DNA of 64,000 bases from Lacticaseibacillus sharpeae JCM 1186 = DSM 20505 (GCF_001436225.1 NZ_AYYO01000010.1:1-64000); one strand, 5' to 3'; positions 8,588 through 17,481 are shown, counted from the stretch's first letter. Numbers and translations: made by a program. Notes: generated by a model not told the origin, from the letters alone.

Positions 8588-8639
8588 TACACAATTAAAT
8601 TAGGCAGACGGTCGTCGCCACGCCTCCGGTAAAAGGAGG
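8563..8639 (+). promoter_or_regulatory. competing hairpins and sequestered ribosome binding site
   Basis: The segment CTGCC (8568-8572) can pair with GGCAG at 8580-8584, or, as part of 8563-8573, with 8602-8612 (10 pairs, one mismatch). The 3' arm of the second structure can instead fold locally (8603-8619). Separately, CCTCC (8623-8627) pairs perfectly with the Shine-Dalgarno GGAGG (8635-8639) of the next gene. There is no T run, so translation rather than termination is the likely control point. Confidence 0.5.
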
Positions 8640-8647
8640 GTATGACG

Positions 8648-9400
8648 ATGTTGAAGTTTGTAAACAGCGGTCTCTCCCAGACTGAAGTTCGGCGCGCACA
8701 CGCACAGCACAGCGGCGAACTTACGGTTGTGCACGTTTGGCGTGTGCTCGCCGTCGCAATTGCTTGCGGCGTGAGCATTGCCGTGCTGACCGAACTATTC
8801 TTGGGGATGATTGCAGCAGTAGTAATGAGCATTGCCCTGGGCGTGCTCACCGTAGCCGTTGCTCAGCGCATCGCTACGGAAATGAAAGTGATTCGCAACG
8901 ACGCAGTTCCGGTGCAGGTTATCCGTGCGGGACTGGTACGCCAGATTACCGCTGGTGAAGTGGTTGTCCGTGATGTTGTGGTACTCCACGCCGGTGAAGT
9001 TGTGCCGGTGGATGTTGCCGCAAACGGCAAGGTGCTGCTAACCGGCAGTGTTGCCCGCCAGAATGTCACTGGCGTTGCGGTTGCAGTTGGCAGCGACCGC
9101 GCAGTGGCCCAGCAGCTGACGGTGCAGGGCCACGCGTTGACACTGGAAGACGTGCAGGCAGTTTTGCGGGCACTGGTTGCGGCGTTTAGCCCACTCATGA
9201 TTTTGCCCCGCATTGTATTTGGCGGCCTGCGCTTGGGTGCAGGACGGCTGCACCACCTCGTGCAGCACGTGCTTGCAGCACTGAATGCTGGTCCAATTGC
9301 CAGCAAGCACGTTGATAGTAGACGTTTGGCCGTTGCCTTCGTGCAAAATCAAGGCACGATTGCCACGTCGCCCGTCAGACATGCAGCATTACCAAGTTAA
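8648..9400 (+). CDS. truncated P-type ATPase-like membrane protein lacking catalytic motifs
   Basis: A 250-residue protein laid out like the first half of a P-type cation ATPase. An N-terminal GLSQTEV segment (8-14) precedes two hydrophobic spans (about 31-53 and 54-73). An actuator-like domain (about 80-150) follows, where VIRAGLVRQITAGEVVVRD and AGEVVPVDV match the usual RDG..EI..GDIV..AGD.VPAD pattern. The TGES loop reads TGVA (141-144). After a third hydrophobic stretch (174-194) the phosphorylation motif DKTGTLT aligns with QNQGTIA (233-239), so the phosphorylated Asp is Gln, and the protein ends 11 residues later. No nucleotide-binding domain exists. The ATG at 8648 is chosen for its 7-base spacing from AGGAGGG. 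It could be a regulatory or structural pseudo-ATPase, or a decaying gene that is still open. Confidence 0.7.
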   Translation: MLKFVNSGLSQTEVRRAHAQHSGELTVVHVWRVLAVAIACGVSIAVLTELFLGMIAAVVMSIALGVLTVAVAQRIATEMKVIRNDAVPVQVIRAGLVRQITAGEVVVRDVVVLHAGEVVPVDVAANGKVLLTGSVARQNVTGVAVAVGSDRAVAQQLTVQGHALTLEDVQAVLRALVAAFSPLMILPRIVFGGLRLGAGRLHHLVQHVLAALNAGPIASKHVDSRRLAVAFVQNQGTIATSPVRHAALPS

Positions 9401-9414
9401 TTGCGTTTAAGTTA

Positions 9415-9443
9415 GGGTCGCCGTGATTGAGCGGCCCTTTATT
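9415..9443 (+). terminator. terminator of the ATPase-like gene
   Basis: GGGTCGC (9415-9421) pairs with GCGGCCC (9431-9437, one G-U pair), followed by TTTATT. Confidence 0.55.
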
Positions 9444-9469
9444 CTGACCAGCAACATGTTGCTGGTCAG
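9444..9469 (+). repeat. perfect 26-base palindrome
   Basis: Positions 9444-9456 are exactly complementary to 9457-9469 with no loop (arms CTGACCAGCAACA). No T run follows on the + strand. It lies 42 bases upstream of the -10 box of the next gene. It could be a DNA-binding site or a second hairpin supporting the weak terminator. Confidence 0.6.
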
Positions 9470-9508
9470 AGGCTTTGCTGGGCCGCATGTAAATGGCCTT
9501 GTAAAAGC

Positions 9509-9516
9509 GCTATAAT
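9509..9516 (+). promoter_or_regulatory. -10 element of the UPF0223 gene
   Basis: GCTATAAT with TATAAT at 9511-9516, 17 bases before the GTG start; no clear -35 box. Confidence 0.4.
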
Positions 9517-9533
9517 CAAAGGAGTGTTAATTA

Positions 9534-9830
9534 GTGAAACCAAACTACACGTACCCGCTGGATTTTGACTGGACCAAAGACGAAATGGTTGCGGTCACGA
9601 CGTTCTATTCGCTCGTTGAGGACGCATATGAGCGGGGGGTGAACCGCGAGAACTTGCTGGCAGCATACAATGGGTTCAAGCAGGTAATCCCCGACAAGGG
9701 TACGGAGAAGCAATACGACAAGGAGTTTGCAGAACTAACTGACTACTCCACGTACCGCACCGTGCAGGCGGCCCGCAAAGCAGCGCCGGGCACGACGGTA
9801 CACATGCATGTACCAAACCGCAGTAAATAG
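9534..9830 (+). CDS. UPF0223 family protein
   Basis: A 98-residue cytoplasmic protein with the family pattern YPLDFDWTKDE near the N terminus, a helical middle and YRTVQAARKA near the end. It matches the YktA/UPF0223 family of Firmicutes, whose role is unknown. GTG start with AAAGGAG 10 bases upstream. It precedes typA with a 141-base gap, an order also seen in other lactobacilli as far as I recall. Confidence 0.85.
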   Translation: MKPNYTYPLDFDWTKDEMVAVTTFYSLVEDAYERGVNRENLLAAYNGFKQVIPDKGTEKQYDKEFAELTDYSTYRTVQAARKAAPGTTVHMHVPNRSK

Positions 9831-9971
9831 TGAAAGTTTCAGGTGAATTTGTAATATTATTTTCAGTAAGTAGTACATTTCACCGTGACTGTGCTATACT
9901 GCTAATTTGTATGTTGGGGTCAGCGAACCCCATATTAACGGAAAATAGATACGCTGAGAGGAAGGCCACCA

Positions 9972-11816
9972 TTGAAAACACGCGACGACATTCGTAACAT
10001 TGCGATTATTGCCCACGTCGACCACGGGAAGACAACCCTGGTTAACGAAATGCTTAAGCAGTCCGATACACTGGACCAGCACACCCAAATCGGGGATCGT
10101 GCTATGGATACAAACCCGATTGAAAAGGAACGCGGGATTACTATCCTTAGTAAGAACACCGCTGTTAAGTACAAGGACACGACCATCAACATTCTGGACA
10201 CCCCAGGACACGCTGACTTCGGTGGTGAAGTTGAACGAATCATGAAGATGGTTGACGGGGTGCTCCTCGTTGTCGACGCATTCGAAGGTACCATGCCTCA
10301 GACGCGTTTCGTTCTGAAGAAGGCCCTTGAACAGCACCTGACCCCAATCGTTGTTATCAACAAGATTGACCGTCCTGGTGCTCGTCCAGAAGAAGTAGTT
10401 GATGAAGTGCTTGAACTCTTCATCGAACTTGGCGCTGACGATGACCAGCTTGAATTCCCAATCGTGTACGCTTCCGCTATCAACGGTACATCCAGCTTGG
10501 ATGAAGACCTTGACACCCAGAAGCACACCATGGACCCACTGTTTGACACCATCGTGAAGACGATTCCTGCCCCAATCGACAACTCCGACGAACCTTTGCA
10601 GTTCCAAGTTTCCATGCTTGACTACAACGATTACGTTGGCCGTATCGGGATTGGCCGTGTCTTCCGCGGTAAGATCAAGATTGGTGATTCCGTTACCGTT
10701 ATGAAGCTCGATGGTTCAACCAAGAACTTCCGTGTAACCAAGCTCTTTGGTTTCTTCGGTTTGCACCGGGTTGAAATCAACGAAGCTAAGGCCGGGGACC
10801 TCATCGCTGTTTCCGGGATGGACGACATCTTCGTTGGTGAAACTGTGACCGCACAGGACCATCAGGAAGCTCTGCCTATCCTGCGTATCGACGAACCTAC
10901 CCTGCAGATGCTCTTCGTTGCGAACGACAGTCCATTTGCTGGTCGCGAAGGGAAGAACGTTACCGCCCGTAAGCTTGGCGACCGTCTGAAGCAGCAGCTC
11001 CAGACCGACGTTTCCCTGCGTGTTGAAGACACCGACACTGCCGGCATGTGGGAAGTTTCTGGTCGTGGTGAACTGCACCTGTCCATCCTGGTTGAAGAAC
11101 TTCGTCGTGAAAACTACGAACTGCAGCTTGGCCGGCCACAGGTTATCTACCGCGAGATTGACGGTCAGCTCTGCGAACCATACGAAGCTGTCCAGATTGA
11201 CACCCCAGAACAGTACACCGGTTCTGTCATCGATGCGATGGCTCAGCGTAAGGGTGAAATGCAGAACATGGAAAACGAAGGTAACGGCCAGACTCGTCTG
11301 AGCTTCCTCGTTCCTTCCCGTGGTCTGATTGGTTACTCAACCGAATTTCTTTCCGCTACCGGTGGTTACGGGATCATGAACCACACCTTCGAAAAATACG
11401 GACCAGTTATCCGCAACTGGGAACCAGGCCGTCAAAACGGGGCCCTGGTTTCCATCAACGCCGGGAACGCGACGACGTACTCCCTGCAGTCTGTTGAAGA
11501 CCGTGGGCAGTTGTTCATCGACGCGCAGACTGAAGTTTACGAAGGGATGATTGTTGGGCAGAACTCCCGTGAAGCTGACATCGCGGTCAACGTCACCAAG
11601 GGTAAGAACCTGACCAACACCCGTGCTTCAGGTAAGGACCACGCGGCTGCAATCAAGACGCCTAAGAAGATGACGCTTGAATCTGCAATCGAGTTCCTGA
11701 ACGAAGACGAATACTGTGAAGTAACGCCACAGAGCATCCGTCTCCGCAAGAAGATTCTGAACACCGGCGAACGGACCAAGGCGGACAAGCGTCGTAAGAT
11801 GGCTTCCAACAACTAA
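9972..11816 (+). CDS. typA: translational GTPase TypA (BipA)
   Basis: A 614-residue ribosome-binding GTPase of the EF-G family, needed for 50S subunit assembly and growth under cold or other stress. The G1 motif [10 protein letters not shown] lies near residues 14-23, the switch II DTPGHADFGGE near 76-86, and NKID near 130. It has EF-G-like domains III and V and the TypA-specific C-terminal domain rich in Lys/Arg. TTG start with GAGGAAGG upstream; the N terminus MKTRDDIRNIAIIAHVDHGK fits. Codon use (CGT, GTT, CTT) is that of a strongly expressed gene, unlike its neighbours. Confidence 0.97.
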   Translation: MKTRDDIRNIAIIAHVDHGKTTLVNEMLKQSDTLDQHTQIGDRAMDTNPIEKERGITILSKNTAVKYKDTTINILDTPGHADFGGEVERIMKMVDGVLLVVDAFEGTMPQTRFVLKKALEQHLTPIVVINKIDRPGARPEEVVDEVLELFIELGADDDQLEFPIVYASAINGTSSLDEDLDTQKHTMDPLFDTIVKTIPAPIDNSDEPLQFQVSMLDYNDYVGRIGIGRVFRGKIKIGDSVTVMKLDGSTKNFRVTKLFGFFGLHRVEINEAKAGDLIAVSGMDDIFVGETVTAQDHQEALPILRIDEPTLQMLFVANDSPFAGREGKNVTARKLGDRLKQQLQTDVSLRVEDTDTAGMWEVSGRGELHLSILVEELRRENYELQLGRPQVIYREIDGQLCEPYEAVQIDTPEQYTGSVIDAMAQRKGEMQNMENEGNGQTRLSFLVPSRGLIGYSTEFLSATGGYGIMNHTFEKYGPVIRNWEPGRQNGALVSINAGNATTYSLQSVEDRGQLFIDAQTEVYEGMIVGQNSREADIAVNVTKGKNLTNTRASGKDHAAAIKTPKKMTLESAIEFLNEDEYCEVTPQSIRLRKKILNTGERTKADKRRKMASNN

Positions 11817-11828
11817 TATTCGCTACTA

Positions 11829-11866
11829 ATGAACACCACTGGTGCCTGGCACTGGTGGTGTTTTTG
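11829..11866 (+). terminator. typA terminator
   Basis: AACACCAC pairs with GTGGTGTT with further pairs inside, followed by TTTTTG. Confidence 0.8.
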
Positions 11867-11890
11867 TGTGCAAATCGGCCGTACACTTGG

Positions 11891-11898
11891 GCTATAAT
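11891..11898 (+). promoter_or_regulatory. -10 element of the NAD(P)-binding protein gene
   Basis: GCTATAAT with TATAAT at 11893-11898; no good -35 box seen. Confidence 0.4.
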
Positions 11899-11949
11899 TG
11901 GTGTTATGCTTATTGATAGTAAGTGAATAGATAAGCATGGAGGTAAATG

Positions 11950-12588
11950 ATGAAGATTGCAATTATTGGTGCGTCGGGGAATGCCGGCAGCGCCATTTAT
12001 CAAGAGGCGGTGCGCCGTGGCCATGATGTGACCGGGTTTGCCCGCAACGTGCAGCGGGCCCAAGCGGTTCTGGGCGCGCAGGCCAAGATTGAGGCCCGTG
12101 ACGGTTTTGCACTGCGGCGGGAAGAGTTAACGCAGTTTGACGCGGTGGTGGATGCAATCAGCGCGCCCCCGGCAAAAGCATACCTGCATGTCGATCTAGC
12201 AGCGCACCTGATTCATGAGCTGCGGGAATCGACGGCACCCTACATGGCCTTCATTACGGGTGCGGGTAGTCTGCAGCATAATGGCCACGCCTTCGTTCAG
12301 GACATCGCTAAGGCGCCGAATGCGGACCAGTTCATCAGCATTCCGCGCAGCCAGGCAGCAGAGCTTGAGTTCCTGCGCCACGTGGACAATGTACGCTGGA
12401 CGGCGATTTCACCTAGCGCGACGTTCCAGCACGGCCCAGCAACCGAGTTTGTGCTGGGCCATGATGAATTGCTCGCGGATGCGGCGGGGCAGTCAGTTTT
12501 AAACAGCGGCACACTAGCAGTGGCATTGCTGAATGAGCTGGAGCAGCCGCAAAACGAAATGCACCGGTTTACCGCCCGGAATAAGTAG
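11950..12588 (+). CDS. NAD(P)-binding oxidoreductase (atypical SDR, YwnB-like)
   Basis: A 212-residue Rossmann-fold protein starting MKIAIIGASGNAGSAI, the GxxGxxG dinucleotide motif of the NAD(P)H-binding/NmrA-like family. It lacks the YxxxK catalytic pair of classical short-chain dehydrogenases in the usual place, as is common in this subgroup. Substrate unknown; related proteins bind flavins or sense NADPH. Of two adjacent ATGs (11947 and 11950) the second is 6 bases from GGAGG and is preferred. Single-gene unit with its own promoter and terminator. Confidence 0.85.
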   Translation: MKIAIIGASGNAGSAIYQEAVRRGHDVTGFARNVQRAQAVLGAQAKIEARDGFALRREELTQFDAVVDAISAPPAKAYLHVDLAAHLIHELRESTAPYMAFITGAGSLQHNGHAFVQDIAKAPNADQFISIPRSQAAELEFLRHVDNVRWTAISPSATFQHGPATEFVLGHDELLADAAGQSVLNSGTLAVALLNELEQPQNEMHRFTARNK

Positions 12589-12598
12589 CGGTTTTGGG

Positions 12599-12638
12599 TC
12601 CCTTGCAGTTGGTTTGCCGATTGCAAGGGGCTTTTTTT
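12599..12638 (+). terminator. terminator after the NAD(P)-binding protein gene
   Basis: CCCTTGCA and TGCAAGGG pair across a 13-base loop, followed by seven Ts. Confidence 0.85.
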
Positions 12639-12752
12639 GGCTAATTATCCGGAATTTGCGTGTTGAAACTAGCACAAGCGGCTGTTTGGCCAAATTTTTA
12701 GTAATAACCCGGAGCTCTCGGGCGCTGTAGCCACATGTCGCCGCCATGCGTA

Positions 12753-12761
12753 TGCTATAAT
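12753..12761 (+). promoter_or_regulatory. extended -10 promoter of ftsW-pyc
   Basis: TGCTATAAT (12753-12761) is an extended -10 element without a convincing -35 box. Confidence 0.5.
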
Positions 12762-12809
12762 ATAACCTAATTAGTTTTCAGTAGACGATTGACGAAAGGG
12801 CGATTTCCG

Positions 12810-13991
12810 GTGAATTGGAAAATCCGTTACATAGACTATTACGTGCTCGTGCCGTACCTGGTCCTGTGCCTAATAAGTGCAATTATGGTCTTCTCTGCCA
12901 GCGGTCTGCGTGGCTACGGATCAGCCACGAACACGACCATTTTGATTAAGCAATTAATCTTCATCGTTGCCGGGTTTGCCGTGTGTGCGGTGGTGTACTT
13001 CTCGAAGTTAAAGGTGTGGAAAAGCCCCGGGTTACTAGCAATTGGGATTGTCATCGATATGGCGATGTTGATTTACCTGCTGTTCTTCGGCCGGTCCGTC
13101 AACGGTGCGAGTGCCTGGATTTCGGTTGGTGGCTTCAACATTCAACCATCTGAAATTGCCAAGTTATTGATTATTTTGTACTTAGCGCGGATTCTGGACC
13201 GACGGCAGCGGGTGATTGGCCGCTACAAGTTTCCGACCGCGATTAAGATGCTGGGGTGGCCGCTGGGCTTGCTCGTGTTCATCGCCTTGCTGGTGCTTGC
13301 TCAACCTGATACCGGGGGGTTCTTCATCCTTGGCGTGATTATGCTCGTAATGGTGGTGGCTAGTGGCTTTCATATCGGTTGGGGCCTGGGCTTCATCGGT
13401 GGGGGTATTGGCTTCATCGGTGCCTTGTATTACTTCGTCGTGACGCACTTCGCGGGTTTTCTCAGCAAGTCCTATCAGGGGCAGCGGCTGCTGGCAGTTT
13501 TGCAGCCGTTTGAAATGCAGAAGACGGCGGGTCGCCAACTGGTCATCTCGATGTACGCCATCAACCACGGCGGCCTGTTCGGCGTCGGGTTGGGGAATAG
13601 CCAGATGAAACTCGGTTACTTGCCCGAACCGTACACGGACTTCATCCTCTCCGTTATCAGTGAGGAACTGGGCATGGTCGGGGGCATGACGGTGATCTGC
13701 CTCCTGGTCTTCCTGGTGTGCCGCATCATTCAGATTGGGGCACGGTCGCACAGTGCGTACCGGACCATGCTGATGTACGGGATTGCCACCATGATTTTCG
13801 TGCAGATGTTCGTTAACGTCGGGGCAGTGCTCGGGTTGCTGCCAATCACCGGGGTGACCCTGCCGTTCATCAGTTATGGTGGGAGTAGTATGCTGGTGCT
13901 GGCGGCGTCAATTGGGATTGTGTTGAACGTATCGGCCGCGGAGACGCGGGACCGGATGCGACTATTAGAAGCGAAGGAGTCGAACAACTAA
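12810..13991 (+). CDS. ftsW: cell division glycosyltransferase FtsW
   Basis: A SEDS-family membrane protein of about 393 residues with some ten membrane spans. SEDS proteins polymerise lipid II into septal peptidoglycan together with a class B penicillin-binding protein. Family landmarks include NGASAWISVGGFNIQPSEIAKL (about residues 91-112), QPDTGG near 162 and the C-terminal PFISYGGSSML near 355-365. FtsW is chosen over RodA because it sits directly before pyc, as in Bacillus. A TTG at 12789 is also in frame, but the GTG at 12810 is 9 bases from AAAGGG and gives MNWKIRYIDYY. Its stop overlaps the pyc start by one base. Confidence 0.9.
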   Translation: MNWKIRYIDYYVLVPYLVLCLISAIMVFSASGLRGYGSATNTTILIKQLIFIVAGFAVCAVVYFSKLKVWKSPGLLAIGIVIDMAMLIYLLFFGRSVNGASAWISVGGFNIQPSEIAKLLIILYLARILDRRQRVIGRYKFPTAIKMLGWPLGLLVFIALLVLAQPDTGGFFILGVIMLVMVVASGFHIGWGLGFIGGGIGFIGALYYFVVTHFAGFLSKSYQGQRLLAVLQPFEMQKTAGRQLVISMYAINHGGLFGVGLGNSQMKLGYLPEPYTDFILSVISEELGMVGGMTVICLLVFLVCRIIQIGARSHSAYRTMLMYGIATMIFVQMFVNVGAVLGLLPITGVTLPFISYGGSSMLVLAASIGIVLNVSAAETRDRMRLLEAKESNN

Positions 13992-16900
13992 TGCAAAAGG
14001 TGCTTGTTGCTAATCGTGGCGAAATTGCCATCCGAATCTTCCGTGCGTGTGAGGAATTAGGACTCAAAACTGTCGGCATTTACGCCAAGGAAGACAGCCT
14101 ATCGATTCACCGGTTCAAGGCGCAGGAATCATTTCAGGTCGGTGCGGGCCGGGAACCCATCGCGGCATACCTGGACATGGACGATATTATTCGCATTGCC
14201 AAGGAAAGTGGCGCGGATGCAATTCATCCCGGTTACGGTCTACTCAGTGAAAATGCCGAATTTGCGGCCAAAGTGCGTGCAGCCGGTCTGACTTTCGTCG
14301 GCCCCAGCACGGAATTGCTTAAGGTCTTCGGTGACAAGGTTGCCGCTAAGGAAGCGGCCGTTGCGAACGGGCTGCAGGTAATTCCGGGGACACCAGAACC
14401 CACCCGTGATTTTGCCGAAATCCAGGCCTTTGCCGATAAGTACGGCTTCCCGTTGATGCTGAAGTCCGCCAGTGGTGGTGGTGGTCGCGGGATGCGCGTG
14501 GTGCGCAACCAGACTGAGCTGGAGCACGTGTACCCACTGGCCAAGTCCGAGGCACTGACCAGCTTTGGTGACGACCGGATGTACATCGAACGTTACATCG
14601 AGCACGCGAAGCACATCGAAGTGCAGGTGATGGGGGATGGTCACGGCCACCTGCTCCACCTGTTTGAACGTGACTGTTCTGTGCAGCGGCGCAACCAGAA
14701 AGTAGTTGAAATTGCCCCTGCAGTTGGCTTGCCCATCAAGCTGCGCCAGGACATCTGCAACGCCGCCGCTAAGTTCATGGCGGCAATGGGCTACGAAAAC
14801 GCCGGGACCATTGAGTTCCTGGTTGAAAACGGGCAGTTTTACTTTATCGAAGTTAACCCCCGGATTCAGGTTGAACACACCGTCACCGAAGCCATCACTG
14901 GACTCGACATTGTCCAGGCACAGTTACGGGTTGCGGCCGGTGCGGACTTATTTGCCGACCTCGACTGGCCGCACCAGGATGAACTGACGGCGCACGGTGC
15001 TGCGATTCAGTGCCGGATTACGACTGAGGACCCACTGAACAACTTCATGCCCGACACCGGGACGATTACCACGTACCGTTCCCCAGGTGGTTTGGGTGTG
15101 CGGCTGGACGTAGGGAATGCCTATGCAGGTGCCGTTGTCAGTCCGTTCTTTGACTCACTGCTCGTTAAGGCCAGCGTGACGGGGTACAACTTCGCCGCCG
15201 CGTGCGCCAAGATGGATCGCGTGTTGCATGAATTCCGCATTATTGGCGTGAAGACGAACCTGCCGTTCCTCGAAACCGTGATTAGCCACCCCGTATTTCG
15301 CAGCGGGCAGGCCGAAACCCGCTTCATCGACAACAGTCCGGAACTATTCACTTTCCGTCCGCAGACCAGTATGTCCAATGAAGTGCTCAACTACATCGGG
15401 GACGTGACGGTCAACGGGTTCCAGGGCAAGGACCCGAAGAAGCCCCGCGTCTACCCAGAATTGCGCTTTAAGAATGAACTGCCGCAGACGCAGCCCAAAA
15501 CCGATTTGGTGCAGCTGCTGCATGACGGCGGGGCCAAGGCGGTCACTAATTGGATTAGTGACCAGCCCCAGCTTTTGCTGACGGACACCAGTTTCCGTGA
15601 CGCCCACCAGAGCCTTTTTGCCACCCGCATGCGCACCCACGACATGCTGCGGGTTGCGGGCGAGTACAGCAACGCATTGCCAAACCTCTTTTCTGCCGAA
15701 ATGTGGGGTGGGGCGACCTTTGACGTTGCGTACCGTTTCTTGAACGAAGACCCATGGCAGCGGCTGGCGCAGATGCGTAAGGCCCTGCCACACACCTTGC
15801 TCCAGATGCTGTTCCGCGGCAGTAATGCGGTTGGTTACAAGAACTACCCAGACAATGTGATTAAGGAATTCATCAACCAGGCAGCGAAAACCGGGATTGA
15901 CGTTTTCCGCATCTTTGACAGCCTGAACTGGGTCAAACAGATGGAACCAAGCATTGCGGCGGTGAAGGAAACCGGCAAGATTGCCGAAGCGACGATTTGC
16001 TACACCGGTGATATTCTGAGTGCCGCTCACCCGCACTACACGCTGCAATACTACGTTGACCTAGCCAAGCAACTGGAAAAGGCCGGTGCGGACATGCTCG
16101 CAGTCAAGGACATGGCGGCACTGCTCACCCCAGGTGCGGCCAGCGTCCTGATTGCGGCGTTGAAGGATGCCGTGACGATTCCGGTGCACTTGCACACGCA
16201 CGACACCACCGGTACTGGGCTGGCGACGTACATTGCCGCGGCGAATGCGGGCGTGGACGTCGTGGACGTGGCCCAATCCAGCTTCTCCGGGACCACCAGT
16301 CAGCCAAGTATGGAAAGTCTGTACCACGCCTTGGCTGGTGATAAGCGGCAGCCAGAGTTGGATATTGCGGCGGCCGAGCACGTGAACGACTACTTCCGGC
16401 AGGTGCGGCCGTACTACGAGGACTTTGCCAACAACGTTTCCGGGCCCCTGACCCGGATTTACGATGTGGAAATGCCTGGTGGTCAGTACACGAACCTGCA
16501 GCAACAGGCGCAGGGGGTTGGGGTATCGGACTTCAACGTGGTGATGACCAAGTACGCCGAAGTGAACAAGCTGTTCGGCGATATCATTAAGGTAACGCCA
16601 AGTTCCAAGGTGGTCGGCGACATGGCCCTGTTCATGGCGCAAAACGACCTGGATGCGGATGACGTGATGGCGCATGGGGCGGAACTTGACTTCCCCGAAT
16701 CCGTCGTCAACTTCTTCAAGGGCGAATTGGGTCAGCCGCCATTTGGCTTCCCCAAGCAGCTACAAAAAATGGTGCTGAAGGGGGCTGAACCACTGACAAG
16801 TCGGCCTGGTGAAGTGCTTGAACCGGTCGACCTGGATCAGGTTGCCAGCCAATTGCGCAACCTGGGCTTACTCGAGCCGACAGAGCAAGACGTTCTGAGT

Positions 16901-17413
16901 GCCGTTTTGTACCCCGACGTCTTCAAGAAGTACCTGCAGAATCAGAAAAAGTTCGGACCAGTGACCCATTTGGATACGCCAACGTACTTCCAAGGTATGC
17001 GTGTGGGCCAACAGGTCAACATCACGGTTGCACCGGGCCGGGCCTACGTGATTCGCCTGGACGCTGTTGGTGAGGCGGACGCAACCGGATTGCGCAACCT
17101 GTACTTCACGGTCAACGGCCAGAAGCGAGAAATCGAAGTGATTGACCGCGGCAGCAAGCACAGCAGCGGCACGCACCAACTCGCTGAGCCAAACGATCCG
17201 CAGCAAGTCGGTGCACCAATGGCCGGTCGGGTGCTGACGGTATTAGTTAAGCCGGGCCAGAAGGTGAACAAGGGCGACGAGCTCTTCGTTTCTGAAGCCA
17301 TGAAGATGGAAACAACCGTCCATGCACTAGTTGCCGGGACCGTGACCCACGTCTACGTGGAGCCGGGCGCACTGGTCGCTAGTGGTGAACTGCTCGCCCA
17401 AATCAAAGAATAG
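13991..17413 (+). CDS. pyc: pyruvate carboxylase
   Basis: A 1140-residue biotin enzyme that converts pyruvate, bicarbonate and ATP to oxaloacetate, feeding aspartate synthesis. The N-terminal biotin carboxylase domain starts VLVANRGEIAIRIFRAC and carries KSASGGGGRGM (about 157-167) and EVNPRIQVEHTVTE (about 291-304). The carboxyltransferase domain begins LLTDTSFRDAHQSLFATRMRT (about 525). The C-terminal biotinyl domain has the acceptor lysine in SEAMKMET near residue 1101. Full length with all domains in order. It is translationally coupled to ftsW by a TAATG overlap and ends at a strong terminator. Confidence 0.98.
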   Translation: MQKVLVANRGEIAIRIFRACEELGLKTVGIYAKEDSLSIHRFKAQESFQVGAGREPIAAYLDMDDIIRIAKESGADAIHPGYGLLSENAEFAAKVRAAGLTFVGPSTELLKVFGDKVAAKEAAVANGLQVIPGTPEPTRDFAEIQAFADKYGFPLMLKSASGGGGRGMRVVRNQTELEHVYPLAKSEALTSFGDDRMYIERYIEHAKHIEVQVMGDGHGHLLHLFERDCSVQRRNQKVVEIAPAVGLPIKLRQDICNAAAKFMAAMGYENAGTIEFLVENGQFYFIEVNPRIQVEHTVTEAITGLDIVQAQLRVAAGADLFADLDWPHQDELTAHGAAIQCRITTEDPLNNFMPDTGTITTYRSPGGLGVRLDVGNAYAGAVVSPFFDSLLVKASVTGYNFAAACAKMDRVLHEFRIIGVKTNLPFLETVISHPVFRSGQAETRFIDNSPELFTFRPQTSMSNEVLNYIGDVTVNGFQGKDPKKPRVYPELRFKNELPQTQPKTDLVQLLHDGGAKAVTNWISDQPQLLLTDTSFRDAHQSLFATRMRTHDMLRVAGEYSNALPNLFSAEMWGGATFDVAYRFLNEDPWQRLAQMRKALPHTLLQMLFRGSNAVGYKNYPDNVIKEFINQAAKTGIDVFRIFDSLNWVKQMEPSIAAVKETGKIAEATICYTGDILSAAHPHYTLQYYVDLAKQLEKAGADMLAVKDMAALLTPGAASVLIAALKDAVTIPVHLHTHDTTGTGLATYIAAANAGVDVVDVAQSSFSGTTSQPSMESLYHALAGDKRQPELDIAAAEHVNDYFRQVRPYYEDFANNVSGPLTRIYDVEMPGGQYTNLQQQAQGVGVSDFNVVMTKYAEVNKLFGDIIKVTPSSKVVGDMALFMAQNDLDADDVMAHGAELDFPESVVNFFKGELGQPPFGFPKQLQKMVLKGAEPLTSRPGEVLEPVDLDQVASQLRNLGLLEPTEQDVLSAVLYPDVFKKYLQNQKKFGPVTHLDTPTYFQGMRVGQQVNITVAPGRAYVIRLDAVGEADATGLRNLYFTVNGQKREIEVIDRGSKHSSGTHQLAEPNDPQQVGAPMAGRVLTVLVKPGQKVNKGDELFVSEAMKMETTVHALVAGTVTHVYVEPGALVASGELLAQIKE

Positions 17414-17419
17414 TGACCC

Positions 17420-17459
17420 ACAAATTTGCATCCCACCGTCTGCGGGTGCAAATTTGTTT
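17420..17459 (+). terminator. pyc terminator
   Basis: ACAAATTTGCA (17420-17430) pairs with TGCAAATTTGT (17447-17457); the tail is TTTA. Confidence 0.75.
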
Positions 17460-17481
17460 ACATAGGAGTGTGAAGGTTATC

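Noticed and set aside
8642-9400. The ATPase-like gene as a simple pseudogene of a full-length pump
   Set aside because: No downstream remnant of nucleotide-binding or later membrane domains remains before the terminator, and the frame and signals are intact, though decay cannot be fully excluded.
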